Source: Nocardia arizonensis
Lineage (GTDB): Bacteria; Actinomycetota; Actinomycetes; Mycobacteriales; Mycobacteriaceae
Assembly (NCBI RefSeq): GCF_001310275.1
Contig: NZ_LGYZ01000121.1
Span: forward strand, 183,874-247,873
DNA length: 64,000 nt
Reading direction: 5' to 3'
In this document: piece after piece, positions 1-9,350 of the stretch
Position numbering within the stretch: the stretch's first letter is position 1
Layout of the letters: every line of letters starts with the position of its first letter
The notes under the pieces: generated by a model
What the model was told of the DNA's origin: nothing
Seen by the model: the letters and a program-made list of their open reading frames with translations, nothing else
Databases searched by the model: none
Made by a program: the position numbers and the translations under genes

Positions 1-212
1 ATGCGCTGGATGCCGTAGCAGCCGAATTTCGGCGCCCACAGGTACTGGCGCATATGCCAGGAGTTCTTGGCGAATTCGCCGTCGGCGAAGCGGCGGCCCG
101 TCTCCAGCACCCCGACCCGGTAACCCTTCTCGGTCAGGCGCAGCGCGGTGACGCTGCCGCCGAATCCCGAACCGATCACCAGCACGTCGTAGTGGTGGGA
201 CTTACCGCTCAT
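1..212 (-). CDS. GMC oxidoreductase, cholesterol-oxidase-like (ChoD family), N-terminal part, cut by the window edge
   Basis: About 70 N-terminal residues are visible. They begin MSGKSHHYDVLVIGSGFGG, the Rossmann dinucleotide-binding motif (GxGxxG) of FAD enzymes, and continue with ALRLTEKGYRVGVLE and WAPKFGCYGIQR. This matches the start of mycobacterial ChoD as I recall it. The family oxidises the 3-beta-hydroxyl of sterols or related alcohols using FAD. The start at 210-212 is preceded by AAGGACGG, a good ribosome binding site. The active site and C-terminus lie outside the window, so substrate cannot be judged. Confidence 0.85.
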   Translation of the reverse strand, partial: MSGKSHHYDVLVIGSGFGGSVTALRLTEKGYRVGVLETGRRFADGEFAKNSWHMRQYLWAPKFGCYGIQR

Positions 213-397
213 AACCGTCCTTCCGCCGAAGTGTGTTCCGCATCTCAGCTTTCCCGGAGTTCGATCGGCGCCGAGAGAGATACCCGGACATTCGATCGGT
301 ATTTTCGGCCAAATCTCCCGTCCGCGGGCGCGGGACCACCTACCCAACCGGGTAGTTGTGCGGATGCCGCGGGCGCCCCCGGCTGCGAGCATGGGGG

Positions 398-658
398 ATG
401 GGGAGTGTTCTGATGACAGGTGACCTGCACGGCAATACGAGTCACGCCTTGGCGTCGGTGCGGGCCGCGGTGCGTCAGGGCTGCGACCGGATCTTCGTCC
501 TCGGCGATTTCGGCGCCTGGGAGCACACCGCCGAGGGACGGCGCTATTTCGACGTCATCGACCGCCGCGCCCGCAGGAACTGGGTGCTGGTCTATTTCCT
601 GGACGGCCACACGGCGCTTTCGGCGAGTTCGCCGGTGCGGGCGGATCTGGCCGTCTGA
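398..658 (+). pseudogene. Truncated metallophosphoesterase
   Basis: The 86-residue frame begins MGSVLMTGDLHGNTSHA and contains VLGDFGAWEHTAEGR, which are the first two metal-binding motifs (GDxHG and GDxxx) of calcineurin-like phosphoesterases. The next expected motif, GNHD or GNHE, should follow the strand VYFLDG. Instead the protein reads DGHTALSASS and stops 15 residues later. Family members usually run past 200 residues, so two thirds of the fold and most metal ligands are absent. Downstream DNA carries a lipoprotein gene on the other strand, so the tail has been deleted, not shifted. A short functional protein is unlikely. ATG 413 is an alternative start. Confidence 0.6.
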
Positions 659-662
659 GGTC

Positions 663-1196
663 TCAGAACGCGCGGCAGGAGTCGCGCGCGGTGTTCTTGG
701 TGGCGTTGAACTTGTCGATAGCGGCGTTGAGGGTGTCCACGTCGGCGCGTCGCTCCAGTGTGCCCGCGAGCGCGTTGGTGTCGTCGCGGTAGGCGTGCAG
801 CTTCTGCGCGATATCGGTGTTCACCTGGCTGGTGATCGCCCGGTCGACCGTCTGCGCGCCGGCGCGCAGCGTGGTGACCGCGGCGTCGGCCTTGGCATTG
901 GCGTCCGGCGCGTTCTTGTTGCCTGCCTCGATATAGGCGTTGAACCCGGCCACCGAGCTCTCGTTGGCCGCGAAGAAGGCATCGCAGGCCGATTCGGTGG
1001 CGGCGTGCGCGGCGGCGGCCCGCGAACTCGACGCGGCGACAGAGGAGGCCGTGACATCGGAGTTGTAGGCGGCCAGATCCGTGCGGTTGACCTCTGCCAT
1101 GCCGCTGACCTGCCGTGAGCAGGCGCCGACGAGGAGGATGCCGGTGACGGCGGCGCCCGCGGCCGCGGCCAGTCCCACTCGTTCCAGTCGTCGCAT
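663..1196 (-). CDS. Putative lipoprotein of unknown function
   Basis: This 177-residue protein starts MRRLERVGLAAAAGAA and has a hydrophobic signal segment ending in a lipobox (LVGAC, acceptor Cys26). It should be lipid-anchored on the outer face of the plasma membrane. The mature part is alanine-rich and looks helical. It contains two further cysteines (in ESACDAFF and RDSCRAF), which could form one disulfide bridging the helical body. I recognise no enzymatic motif. Similar small helical lipoproteins are common in Nocardia and mycobacteria. The gene is transcribed in the same direction as the next lipoprotein gene but 175 bases separate them, so co-transcription is uncertain. Confidence 0.75.
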   Translation of the reverse strand: MRRLERVGLAAAAGAAVTGILLVGACSRQVSGMAEVNRTDLAAYNSDVTASSVAASSSRAAAAHAATESACDAFFAANESSVAGFNAYIEAGNKNAPDANAKADAAVTTLRAGAQTVDRAITSQVNTDIAQKLHAYRDDTNALAGTLERRADVDTLNAAIDKFNATKNTARDSCRAF

Positions 1197-1370
1197 ATCG
1201 GTTCGCCCTTCTTCCCGCTGTGCATCCGATTCGCGACGCCGAATCGGACCTCCGACCGTACTTGCTCTACCCCGGTGCGGCAGCTCGGCGTGCTCGGATC
1301 GATACCGAACGACGGCATGATCTCTCGCGGCCGCCTACGGTGTGCGGTCGGGTCCGGGTTTCGGGCGATG

Positions 1371-1949
1371 TCAGGGGCGGGCGATATCGATGACCAGGCG
1401 GGTCGGTGCGCTCAACGCGGTCACCGAGAAGGCCGGACGGTCGGCGTCGAGGCCGATGAACGATTGGGTCGTGCCCTCGAAGACGAGGGTGCGATAGACC
1501 CCGGTAACGGCGGGAACGGCCGGATTCACGACGGGATCGGCACCCGAGTATGGCGTCACGCCGCTGTCGAACGGATAGGCCGATCCGGTGATCTCGACCT
1601 CGAGGATCGAGCGGCCCGCGATATCGATGACCTTGCCGCTGCCGTCCTGGACCGCGCGGTCGGCGTACTGCACGATCCAGCCCGGAGTGCCCGTACCGCC
1701 GAGTTCGTAGACGACCCGGTCGAATCCGGGTTGCGCGCCGATACGGACGTCCGTCACCGTGACGCCGGCGTCCCGAGATGGCGCGCCGCGCTTGGGTAGC
1801 GCGTCGACCGGGAGTTGGGCGGGCGATTCGGCGAAGGTGCTGGTGGTACTGGTCGCGGAAGTGCCGGACGGCGTCGAATCGCTGTCGTCGCCGCAGCCTG
1901 CGAGCAGCGCCGCGGTGACGGCGAGTGTCAGCACAGTCCTGGTACGCAT
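1371..1949 (-). CDS. AMIN-like domain lipoprotein
   Basis: The 192-residue product opens with MRTRTVLTLAVTAALLAGCG, a lipoprotein signal peptide with acceptor Cys19. A Ser/Thr-rich linker follows to about residue 50, then a beta-rich domain with VTDVRIGAQPGFDRVVYEL, GTGTPGWIVQY and SAPTRLVIDI. These are features of the AMIN-like domain found in actinobacterial surface lipoproteins, which is related to the AMIN domain that targets amidases to the envelope. Binding of an envelope polymer is therefore plausible but not shown. It is a single-gene unit with upstream non-coding DNA. Confidence 0.8.
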   Translation of the reverse strand: MRTRTVLTLAVTAALLAGCGDDSDSTPSGTSATSTTSTFAESPAQLPVDALPKRGAPSRDAGVTVTDVRIGAQPGFDRVVYELGGTGTPGWIVQYADRAVQDGSGKVIDIAGRSILEVEITGSAYPFDSGVTPYSGADPVVNPAVPAVTGVYRTLVFEGTTQSFIGLDADRPAFSVTALSAPTRLVIDIARP

Positions 1950-2579
1950 GTGATCGATGTTACTGACGGAATGCCGGGAACTCAGGAACTCGCGGCGGCA
2001 CGGTGATTCGGCATAAACCGACCGGTAGATATGTTTGCCAAAAAGATGCTACCTAGCGAATTCGGTATCGCTTCGGACTCATTCGGCGGTACGGGAAGCC
2101 GTCCCGTCCGGCGGGGTTTCGGATGACGGATCGTATCCTCGAACAGTGGGAGTGTGGTCTTGCTCACCGGGGTCGACAATCTGTCTGTCGGCCAAGGTGT
2201 TTCGACCAGGGAGTATCGGCTGGGCGGGTCGCGGTGTCGCCGAACCGGCGATAGCCCCGGAGTATGCGTGCGGCGGTACCCTGAGTACCCGAATACGGCC
2301 GTAACCTGTAGCTATCGCGCGGGGTGGCGGCGGGCCTCGGTGACCGGACGCTCGATGCCGTCGTGGACGCGAATCCCGCGGTCCCGCGCGCCTTCCGGCG
2401 CGGCCGGCGACGTGCGGTCGGGCTCGCTCGCGGAGTCGGCGGATCGGTGCCGCGCGTGTCTCGCGCGGACCGTGCGAAAGTCGTTGCGCCCGTGTGTCTC
2501 CCGGTGTGTCGCGACCGGAATCGATGAGAAATTCCGGGCCAGTCGCGACTATCGGGCAACGATCTAGCACACTTGAGCC
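1950..2579. other. Intergenic region without a supported gene
   Basis: About 630 bases lie between two divergently transcribed genes. Several overlapping frames are open on both strands, but none has a family resemblance, a good ribosome binding site or a convincing composition, so I call none. An AT-rich patch near 2023-2052 is flanked by inverted GGTAG/CTACC half-sites and could be a regulatory site for the upstream lipoprotein gene. The sequence just before the GTG at 2580 has no clear Shine-Dalgarno element, so that gene may be leaderless. Confidence 0.5.
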
Positions 2580-3731
2580 GTGGGAGATGTCGAGGACGTA
2601 CTAGCCCGGCTGCGCCGGTATCCGGATGTGGAGGCGCTGAACCTCTATGCCGTCGATGCCGCCGATCGGCTGATCCTCGACGTCGCCGGGGAAGCCACCG
2701 CCGCCGCGGGTAGCGGAAGAGTTGCGGTTATCGGGGACGCGTACGGCGCCTTGACCCTCGGCTCCGTCGTCGCGCACGATCTGCGCGAGGTGCGCGTCCA
2801 TCAGGACCTGCTGACCGGCGAATTGGCCCTCGCCAACAACGCGCGCGCGCTCGGGCTGGCCGATCGCTACACCGCCTATCCGCTCTCCGAACAATTGCTC
2901 GATGATGTCGAAGTGGTGCTGCTCCGGCTGCCGCGCGCACTGGCGGGACTGGCCGAGATCGCCGAGGCCATCGCGCGATACGCCCATCCGGGAGTCACGG
3001 TGGTCGCGGGCGGGCGCGACAAGTACCTGACCAAGTCGATGAACGACACCCTCGCCCAGTTCTTTTCAGAGGTGCGGGCCAGCCGTGGACGGCAGAAGTC
3101 GCGCACGCTGCTGGTCGCGGGACCGAAGCCCACGGGCGAACCGCAGTTCCCGATGCGCGATCGGCTCGAGGACTTCGACCTCGAGGTGGTCGCGCACGGT
3201 GCGGCCTTCTCGGGTTCGCGCCTCGATATCGGCACCCGATTCCTGCTCCAGCACCTCACGCGGATGAAACCGGATGCCCGCGACGCCATCGACCTCGGCT
3301 GCGGTACCGGCATCCTGGCCGTGGCGCTGGCCAAGGCCAGGCCCGGCATCCGGGTCGTCGGCACCGATCAGTCCGCGGCCGCGGTGGCCTCGGCGTTGGC
3401 GACCGCCGCCGCCAACGATGTCGGCGACCGGGTGCGCGTGGTGCGCGACGACGCCATGAGTTCGGCCGCGGACAACAGCGCCGATCTCGTGCTCTGCAAT
3501 CCGCCCTTCCACGTCGGCGCGGCCGTGCACACCGGCTCGGCCATCAAGATGTTCGCCGAGACCGGCCGGGTGCTGCGTCCCGGCGGTGAGCTGTGGACGG
3601 TGTACAACTCCCATCTGAACTACCGGGGCGTGGTGGAGCGGATGGTCGGCCAGACCGACGTGGTCGGCTGCAATCGCAAGTTCACGGTGACCCGTTCGGT
3701 GCGGGGTCTGCACGACATCCAACGCGGGTGA
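2580..3731 (+). CDS. Class I SAM-dependent methyltransferase, RlmG/RsmC-like
   Basis: The 383-residue protein has the two-domain layout of RlmG/RsmC, the enzymes that methylate guanine N2 in ribosomal RNA. A degenerate N-terminal methyltransferase-like domain occupies about residues 1-190. The catalytic domain follows, with the SAM-binding motif DLGCGTG (about 238-244) and the N-methyltransferase motif NPPFH (307-311). The C-terminal TVYNSHLNYRGVVER is also typical. Length fits RlmG (about 380 residues). Start GTG at 2580 gives the expected N-terminus. The target guanine cannot be told from sequence. It stands alone in a divergent position. Confidence 0.85.
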   Translation: MGDVEDVLARLRRYPDVEALNLYAVDAADRLILDVAGEATAAAGSGRVAVIGDAYGALTLGSVVAHDLREVRVHQDLLTGELALANNARALGLADRYTAYPLSEQLLDDVEVVLLRLPRALAGLAEIAEAIARYAHPGVTVVAGGRDKYLTKSMNDTLAQFFSEVRASRGRQKSRTLLVAGPKPTGEPQFPMRDRLEDFDLEVVAHGAAFSGSRLDIGTRFLLQHLTRMKPDARDAIDLGCGTGILAVALAKARPGIRVVGTDQSAAAVASALATAAANDVGDRVRVVRDDAMSSAADNSADLVLCNPPFHVGAAVHTGSAIKMFAETGRVLRPGGELWTVYNSHLNYRGVVERMVGQTDVVGCNRKFTVTRSVRGLHDIQRG

Positions 3732-3868
3732 CGAAGTTCGCGCCCGTATGCGGAACCAACGGTCCTTGTCCGTACGTTGAATGGTGCATAACGGTCAGTC
3801 CCCAGACTGAACTGGACGAACTTTGCCGGTAGCATCCGTTGCATCGGCACTCGAACAGGAGGCGTGCT

Positions 3869-4720
3869 TTGCGGAGCTCCAGCAATCCGGTCTTCAGAAA
3901 CTTGCCACGGCAGGAGGGCGTCGGCGGCTACGCCAACTTCGGATCGGGGGTGACGGGCGCCGGTCAGTTCGGCAACCAGTACGGACAGCCGCAGCCCTAT
4001 CAGCAGCCGTATCAGCCCGCCACCGCCACCCGGGCCATGACCATCGACGATGTCGTCACCAAGACCGGCATCACTCTGGCCGTGCTCGCCATCTCGGCGA
4101 TCATCTCCTACGGCCTCACCAACGCCAATACCGCACTCGCCCCGGTGTTCGTCATCGTCGGCGGCCTGGTCGGCCTGGTGCTGGTGCTGATCGCCACCTT
4201 CGCCAACAAGATGGACAACCCGGCCATCGTGTTGTCCTACGCGGTCGCCGAGGGTCTGTTCCTCGGTGCGCTGTCGTTCATGTTCACCAATGTCGAATTC
4301 GGCGGGGTCGGCGGCAGCGCGCTGATCGCCCAGGCCGTACTCGGCACCTTCGGCGTGTTCGCGGGCATGCTCGTGGTCTACAAGACCGGAGCGATCCGGG
4401 TCACGCCGCGTTTCACGCGCATGGTGGTCGGCGCCCTCATCGGCGTGCTGGTGCTCGCGGTCGGCAACCTGATCGCGAGCTTCTTCATCTCCGGCGGTCT
4501 CGGCCTGCGCGACGGCGGCGCACTCGCCATCGTGTTCAGCCTGGTCTGCATCGCCATCGCCGCGTTCAGCTTCCTGCTCGACTTCGACGCCGCCGATCAG
4601 CTGATCCGCGCGCAGGCGCCGGAGAAGGCGGCCTGGGGCGTGGCGCTCGGCCTGACGGTCACCCTGGTCTGGCTCTACGTCGAGATCCTGCGACTGCTGA
4701 GCTACTTCAACAACGATTGA
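3869..4720 (+). CDS. Bax inhibitor-1/YccA family membrane protein
   Basis: The 283-residue protein has a hydrophilic Gly/Gln/Tyr-rich N-terminus (YGQPQPYQQPYQP) followed from about residue 60 by seven or so hydrophobic segments, for example VFVIVGGLVGLVLVLIATF and ALAIVFSLVCIAIAAFSFLLDF. The C-terminal pattern with FDAADQLIRAQAPEKAAW identifies the actinobacterial branch of the BI-1 (TMBIM) family, thought to act as pH-sensitive calcium leak channels in bacteria. I choose the TTG at 3869 because AGGAGG lies six bases upstream. A longer frame from TTG 3839 lacks such a site. A strong terminator follows. Confidence 0.85.
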   Translation: MRSSSNPVFRNLPRQEGVGGYANFGSGVTGAGQFGNQYGQPQPYQQPYQPATATRAMTIDDVVTKTGITLAVLAISAIISYGLTNANTALAPVFVIVGGLVGLVLVLIATFANKMDNPAIVLSYAVAEGLFLGALSFMFTNVEFGGVGGSALIAQAVLGTFGVFAGMLVVYKTGAIRVTPRFTRMVVGALIGVLVLAVGNLIASFFISGGLGLRDGGALAIVFSLVCIAIAAFSFLLDFDAADQLIRAQAPEKAAWGVALGLTVTLVWLYVEILRLLSYFNND

Positions 4721-4733
4721 TCGAGACCCGATC

Positions 4734-4769
4734 ACGAAGGGGCGGTCGCCACGGCGACCGCCCCTTCGT
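4734..4769. terminator. Strong hairpin terminator between convergent genes
   Basis: The arm ACGAAGGGGCGGTCGCC pairs perfectly with GGCGACCGCCCCTTCGT across a two-base gap, giving a near-continuous 16-17 bp stem. It sits between the stop of the Bax-inhibitor-like gene and the stop of the convergent thiolase gene. It can serve both strands; a short pyrimidine run (CTTG) follows on the plus strand. Confidence 0.85.
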
Positions 4770-4828
4770 CTTGTCCGTACACCGTTCCCGGCCCTGTGGC
4801 GACGCCATGGGAACCGGGAACAGGGCGA

Positions 4829-6049
4829 TCAGCTGAGCCGCTCGAGCACCATCGCCATGCCCTGGCCGCCACCGACGCACATGGTCTCCACACCGAACTG
4901 CTTGTCGTAGGTACGGAGGTTGTTGATCAGCGTGGTGGTGATGCGGGCGCCGGTCATGCCGAACGGGTGGCCCAGCGCGATCGCGCCGCCGGAGACGTTC
5001 AGCTTGTCCTCGTCGATCTTCAGCTCCCGCGCGGAGCCGAGCACCTGCACCGCGAACGCCTCGTTGATCTCGAACAGGTCGATATCGTCGACGGTCTTGC
5101 CCGCCAGCGCCAGCGCCCGCTTCACGGCCTCGATCGGGCCGAGGCCCATGATCTCCGGCGACAGACCGGACACACCGGTGGAGACGATGCGCGCCAGCGG
5201 GGTCAGGCCGAGTTCCTCGGCCTTGGTGTCGCTCATGATGACCAGCGCCGCGGCGCCGTCGTTGAGCGGGCAGCAGTTGCCCGCTGTGATGGTGCCGTCC
5301 GGGCGGAAGACCGGCTTGAGCTGGCTGACCTTCTCGTAGGTGACACCCGCGCGCGGGCCGTCGTCGGTGCTGATCACGGTGCCGTCCGGCAGCGTGATCG
5401 GGGTGATCTCGCGTTCGAAGAAGCCCGCCTTGATGGCCTCCTCGGCGCGGTTCTGCGAGCGCACGCCCCAGTGATCTTGGTCCTCGCGGGAGATGCCCGC
5501 GTAGGAGGCGACATTCTCCGCGGTCTGGCCCATGGCGATGTACACGTCCGGGACCAGCCCGTCCTCGCGGGGGTCGTGCCAGATGCCCTTGCCGCCCTCC
5601 GCGGTGGCCGCGGTCCTGGCCTCGGCGTCGGCGAACAGCGCGTTCTTGGTGTTGGGCCAGCTATCGGCCGAACCGTTCTTGTAGCGGGAAACCGTCTCCA
5701 CACCCGCGGAGATGAACACGTCGCCCTCACCGGCCTTGATGGCGTGGAAGGCCATCCGGGTGGACTGCAACGACGACGCGCAGTAGCGGTGCACGGTGGT
5801 ACCGGGCACGAAGTCGTAGCCGAGCTCGACGGCGACGACACGGCCCAGATTGAAGCCCTGCTCGCCCGCGGGCGAACCGCAGCCGAGGATCAGGTCATCG
5901 ATCTGGGTGGGATCGAGCGCCGGAACCTTGTCGAGCGCCGCGCGCACGATTTGCGTGGTGAGATCGTCGGGTCGGATATCGACCAGCGAACCCTTTGCGG
6001 CCCGGCCTATCGGGGAGCGAGCGGTGGAAACGATAACTGCCTCGGGCAT
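4829..6049 (-). CDS. fadA3: Acetyl-CoA C-acyltransferase (thiolase), FadA3-like
   Basis: The 406-residue protein is a full-length type II thiolase. It has the nucleophilic cysteine in HRYCASSLQS (Cys90), the NEAFAVQ motif, GGAIALGHPFGMTGA with the catalytic histidine, and CVGGGQGMA with the second catalytic cysteine. It should cleave 3-ketoacyl-CoA in beta-oxidation or condense acetyl-CoA. The neighbouring SGNH hydrolase gene upstream (24-base gap, same strand) repeats the Rv1074c-Rv1075c arrangement of M. tuberculosis, which is why I use the name fadA3. Chain-length preference cannot be read from sequence. Confidence 0.9.
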   Translation of the reverse strand: MPEAVIVSTARSPIGRAAKGSLVDIRPDDLTTQIVRAALDKVPALDPTQIDDLILGCGSPAGEQGFNLGRVVAVELGYDFVPGTTVHRYCASSLQSTRMAFHAIKAGEGDVFISAGVETVSRYKNGSADSWPNTKNALFADAEARTAATAEGGKGIWHDPREDGLVPDVYIAMGQTAENVASYAGISREDQDHWGVRSQNRAEEAIKAGFFEREITPITLPDGTVISTDDGPRAGVTYEKVSQLKPVFRPDGTITAGNCCPLNDGAAALVIMSDTKAEELGLTPLARIVSTGVSGLSPEIMGLGPIEAVKRALALAGKTVDDIDLFEINEAFAVQVLGSARELKIDEDKLNVSGGAIALGHPFGMTGARITTTLINNLRTYDKQFGVETMCVGGGQGMAMVLERLS

Positions 6050-6073
6050 GAGGGCTCCTTGTGTACTCCGTGC

Positions 6074-7039
6074 TCAGTTTTGTACTGGCACTTCTATGTG
6101 TACCGAATCCGCCGAGCGGCGCAGTCGCCACCCCGGTGATTCCACGAGTCCACGCAACCGGGCGGTGATACCCCGACGTTGGGCCGAGCGGGCCTGCGGT
6201 GACTCGGCTCTGCGCTGAGCGAGCGCCGTCACCAGGACCGGCAGCACGTGGGCCGCCGCGAGTTGATATCCGTCGGCCGAGGGATGGAAACCGTCCTCGG
6301 CGAACAGCCGGTCGGGCGCGGTGAGAAATTCCGTACCGAGATCGCGCATGGACACCGGATGCCCGCCCGCGGCGTGGGTGACCGACATCTGCGCCTTCGC
6401 CAGCCGGGCGCTCCAGTTGTGCACGATGGTGCGCAACGGCTGCGGTATCGCCATCACCGTGCCCAGATCCGGGCAGGTGCCGACCACGACGACACTGCCC
6501 GCGGCCCGCAGTCGCGCGACGGCGGCCCCGAGCCGATTCGCCGAGGCCGAGATCGAATGCTTCTTGGTGATGTCGTTGGCCCCGATGAAGATCACCGCGG
6601 CGTCCGGCGGTGGACCCGCGACGAACATGGCGTCCACCTGCCCCGCCAGGCCCTTCGAGGTCGCACCGGAGATGGCCTTGGTGCTCAATCGCACCCGCAG
6701 CCCGGTTTCCTCGGCGAGACCGCGGGCGATGCGCACACCGGGGACCTCCTCACAGTCGGTGCAGCCGAGCCCGGCCGCGGTCGAGTCGCCGAAGACCATG
6801 AGGTGGACGTCGACCGGTTTTCCGGGGCGCCACGCTTCCGGGGCCGCGCAGCCTGCGGTGAAGACGCCGTCGGCCTGCGGCGGTTTGGAGGTGTCGCGCC
6901 CGATCGCGCCGCGCGCGACGCCGGCCTGGGCCATGAGCAGTCGGTAGGCGGCCCACGACGCGGTGCCCGCGCCGGACCCGGCCAGCAGGGTGGCCAGCCC
7001 TGTCACCGCGGCGGTGCGCCGGTTCATCCGAGGTGCCAC
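6074..7039 (-). CDS. SGNH/GDSL-type esterase, exported or membrane-anchored (Rv1075c-like)
   Basis: The protein has an N-terminal hydrophobic segment (about residues 9-36) acting as a signal or anchor, then an SGNH hydrolase domain. Block I is VFGDSTAAG (nucleophile Ser86), block III contains GANDITKK, and block V is DGFHPSADG with the Asp and His of the triad. Substrates are probably short-chain esters outside the membrane. Two start codons are in frame, GTG 7039 and ATG 7027, neither with a strong ribosome binding site. The gene precedes the thiolase by 24 bases and is probably co-transcribed with it. Confidence 0.85.
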   Translation of the reverse strand: MAPRMNRRTAAVTGLATLLAGSGAGTASWAAYRLLMAQAGVARGAIGRDTSKPPQADGVFTAGCAAPEAWRPGKPVDVHLMVFGDSTAAGLGCTDCEEVPGVRIARGLAEETGLRVRLSTKAISGATSKGLAGQVDAMFVAGPPPDAAVIFIGANDITKKHSISASANRLGAAVARLRAAGSVVVVGTCPDLGTVMAIPQPLRTIVHNWSARLAKAQMSVTHAAGGHPVSMRDLGTEFLTAPDRLFAEDGFHPSADGYQLAAAHVLPVLVTALAQRRAESPQARSAQRRGITARLRGLVESPGWRLRRSADSVHIEVPVQN

Positions 7040-7080
7040 GACTGTAAATAGTACGGGCTCGGATGGGATGTGCGGAGAGC

Positions 7081-7542
7081 TCAGGCGGGGACGTCGAAGG
7101 TTCCGCGTGCCGGAATATTCGCGGTATCAGTGCTGACGGTCACCTCGATGCGGCCGGGGCCGGTGTCCTGGAACAGTGAGTACTGGATGCTCCCGTAGAT
7201 ACCGGTGACGACATTGTTGTCGTAGCGGCCGGTCGCACCCGTGTCGAGATTGCGCCACGACACCACCGTCGGCACCTCGCACAGCGGCGCGAACGGGTAG
7301 TCGCCCGGCCCGACGCCACGCACCGGGGTGGCCCGCACGTTCAGGATGGCGCGTCCCGGCCAATCCGTACTGGTGTCGGCCCAGGTCTGGATGCTGGTCC
7401 AGCAGGCGCCGCCGTGGGCGAGGGTGGGAACGTCGGCGAAGTGCACGGTGGCCGCGTCTGCCTGCGCACCGGCGGCGAGCGCGACCGCCGCCGCCGTACC
7501 CGCGAGCACTGTCGCCGCACGGGCGATGTTGGGCTGCTTCAT
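7081..7542 (-). CDS. Small secreted protein of unknown function
   Basis: The 153-residue protein has a clear Sec signal peptide (positive start MKQPNIARAA, hydrophobic core, Ala-rich cleavage region near AQADA). The mature domain of about 120 residues is beta-rich and carries two cysteines, in GGACWTS and PLCEVP, able to form a disulfide. I recognise no named domain; similar secreted proteins occur in Nocardia. It lies 41 bases upstream of the SGNH hydrolase gene on the same strand and might be the first gene of that unit. Confidence 0.65.
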   Translation of the reverse strand: MKQPNIARAATVLAGTAAAVALAAGAQADAATVHFADVPTLAHGGACWTSIQTWADTSTDWPGRAILNVRATPVRGVGPGDYPFAPLCEVPTVVSWRNLDTGATGRYDNNVVTGIYGSIQYSLFQDTGPGRIEVTVSTDTANIPARGTFDVPA

Positions 7543-7673
7543 GTTTCCCGATCCTATGCGGGCGGACCGCGGTTGGGGGCGAGTCCGCGGCCGTGGATGT
7601 CGTCGCGGCGCGTCCCGACCGCGACGGCACCCGTCGACGCGACCGCCGCGTGGGCTTCTGCAACGATGGGGCT

Positions 7674-9065
<1,392 letters not shown>

Positions 9066-9350
9066 GACTCGCATATCCGACGGCGGCCGGAGTTCTGTTC
9101 GGTCGCCGCGCTGTCGCGGATCGGCAAATCTCTCGCGAAGCTCGGCAGGCTGACCGCGCTGGCGATCTGGGGAGCCGGTTCGGCCGTCGCCCTCGATCGA
9201 GTCGGCGTTTCGACTTCGGTGACGTGGCCGATTCTCGCGACGGTGCCGGCCGCGGTCGGTGCGGTGCTGGTGCTCGGCCTGGTCGCGACCGGGCTGTCCG
9301 GTCAGCGGAAGGCGTTGGCGCCGGTGAGCGCCCGGCCGAGGACGAGTTGA
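9066..9350 (+). other. Open frame continuing after the cbs stop, possible small-membrane-protein remnant
   Basis: Directly after the cbs stop the same frame stays open for 94 codons, ending at TGA 9348-9350. The central part reads like a membrane segment: LTALAIWGAGSAVALDR, then PILATVPAAVGAVLVLGLV. There is no usable ATG or GTG start before the hydrophobic region. The end overlaps the convergent acyl-CoA dehydrogenase gene by about 50 bases. It may be the tail of a lost gene or chance. M. tuberculosis has pra (Rv1078) at this place, but I see no resemblance to it. Confidence 0.25.

Noticed and set aside
2154..2570. Overlapping open frames in the 1950-2579 gap
   Set aside because: Arg- and Ser-rich random-looking products on both strands, no ribosome binding sites, no recognisable motifs.
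3620..4735. 371-codon open frame antisense to the Bax-inhibitor-like gene
   Set aside because: His/Asp/Glu-rich antisense translation of a hydrophobic protein; no motifs.
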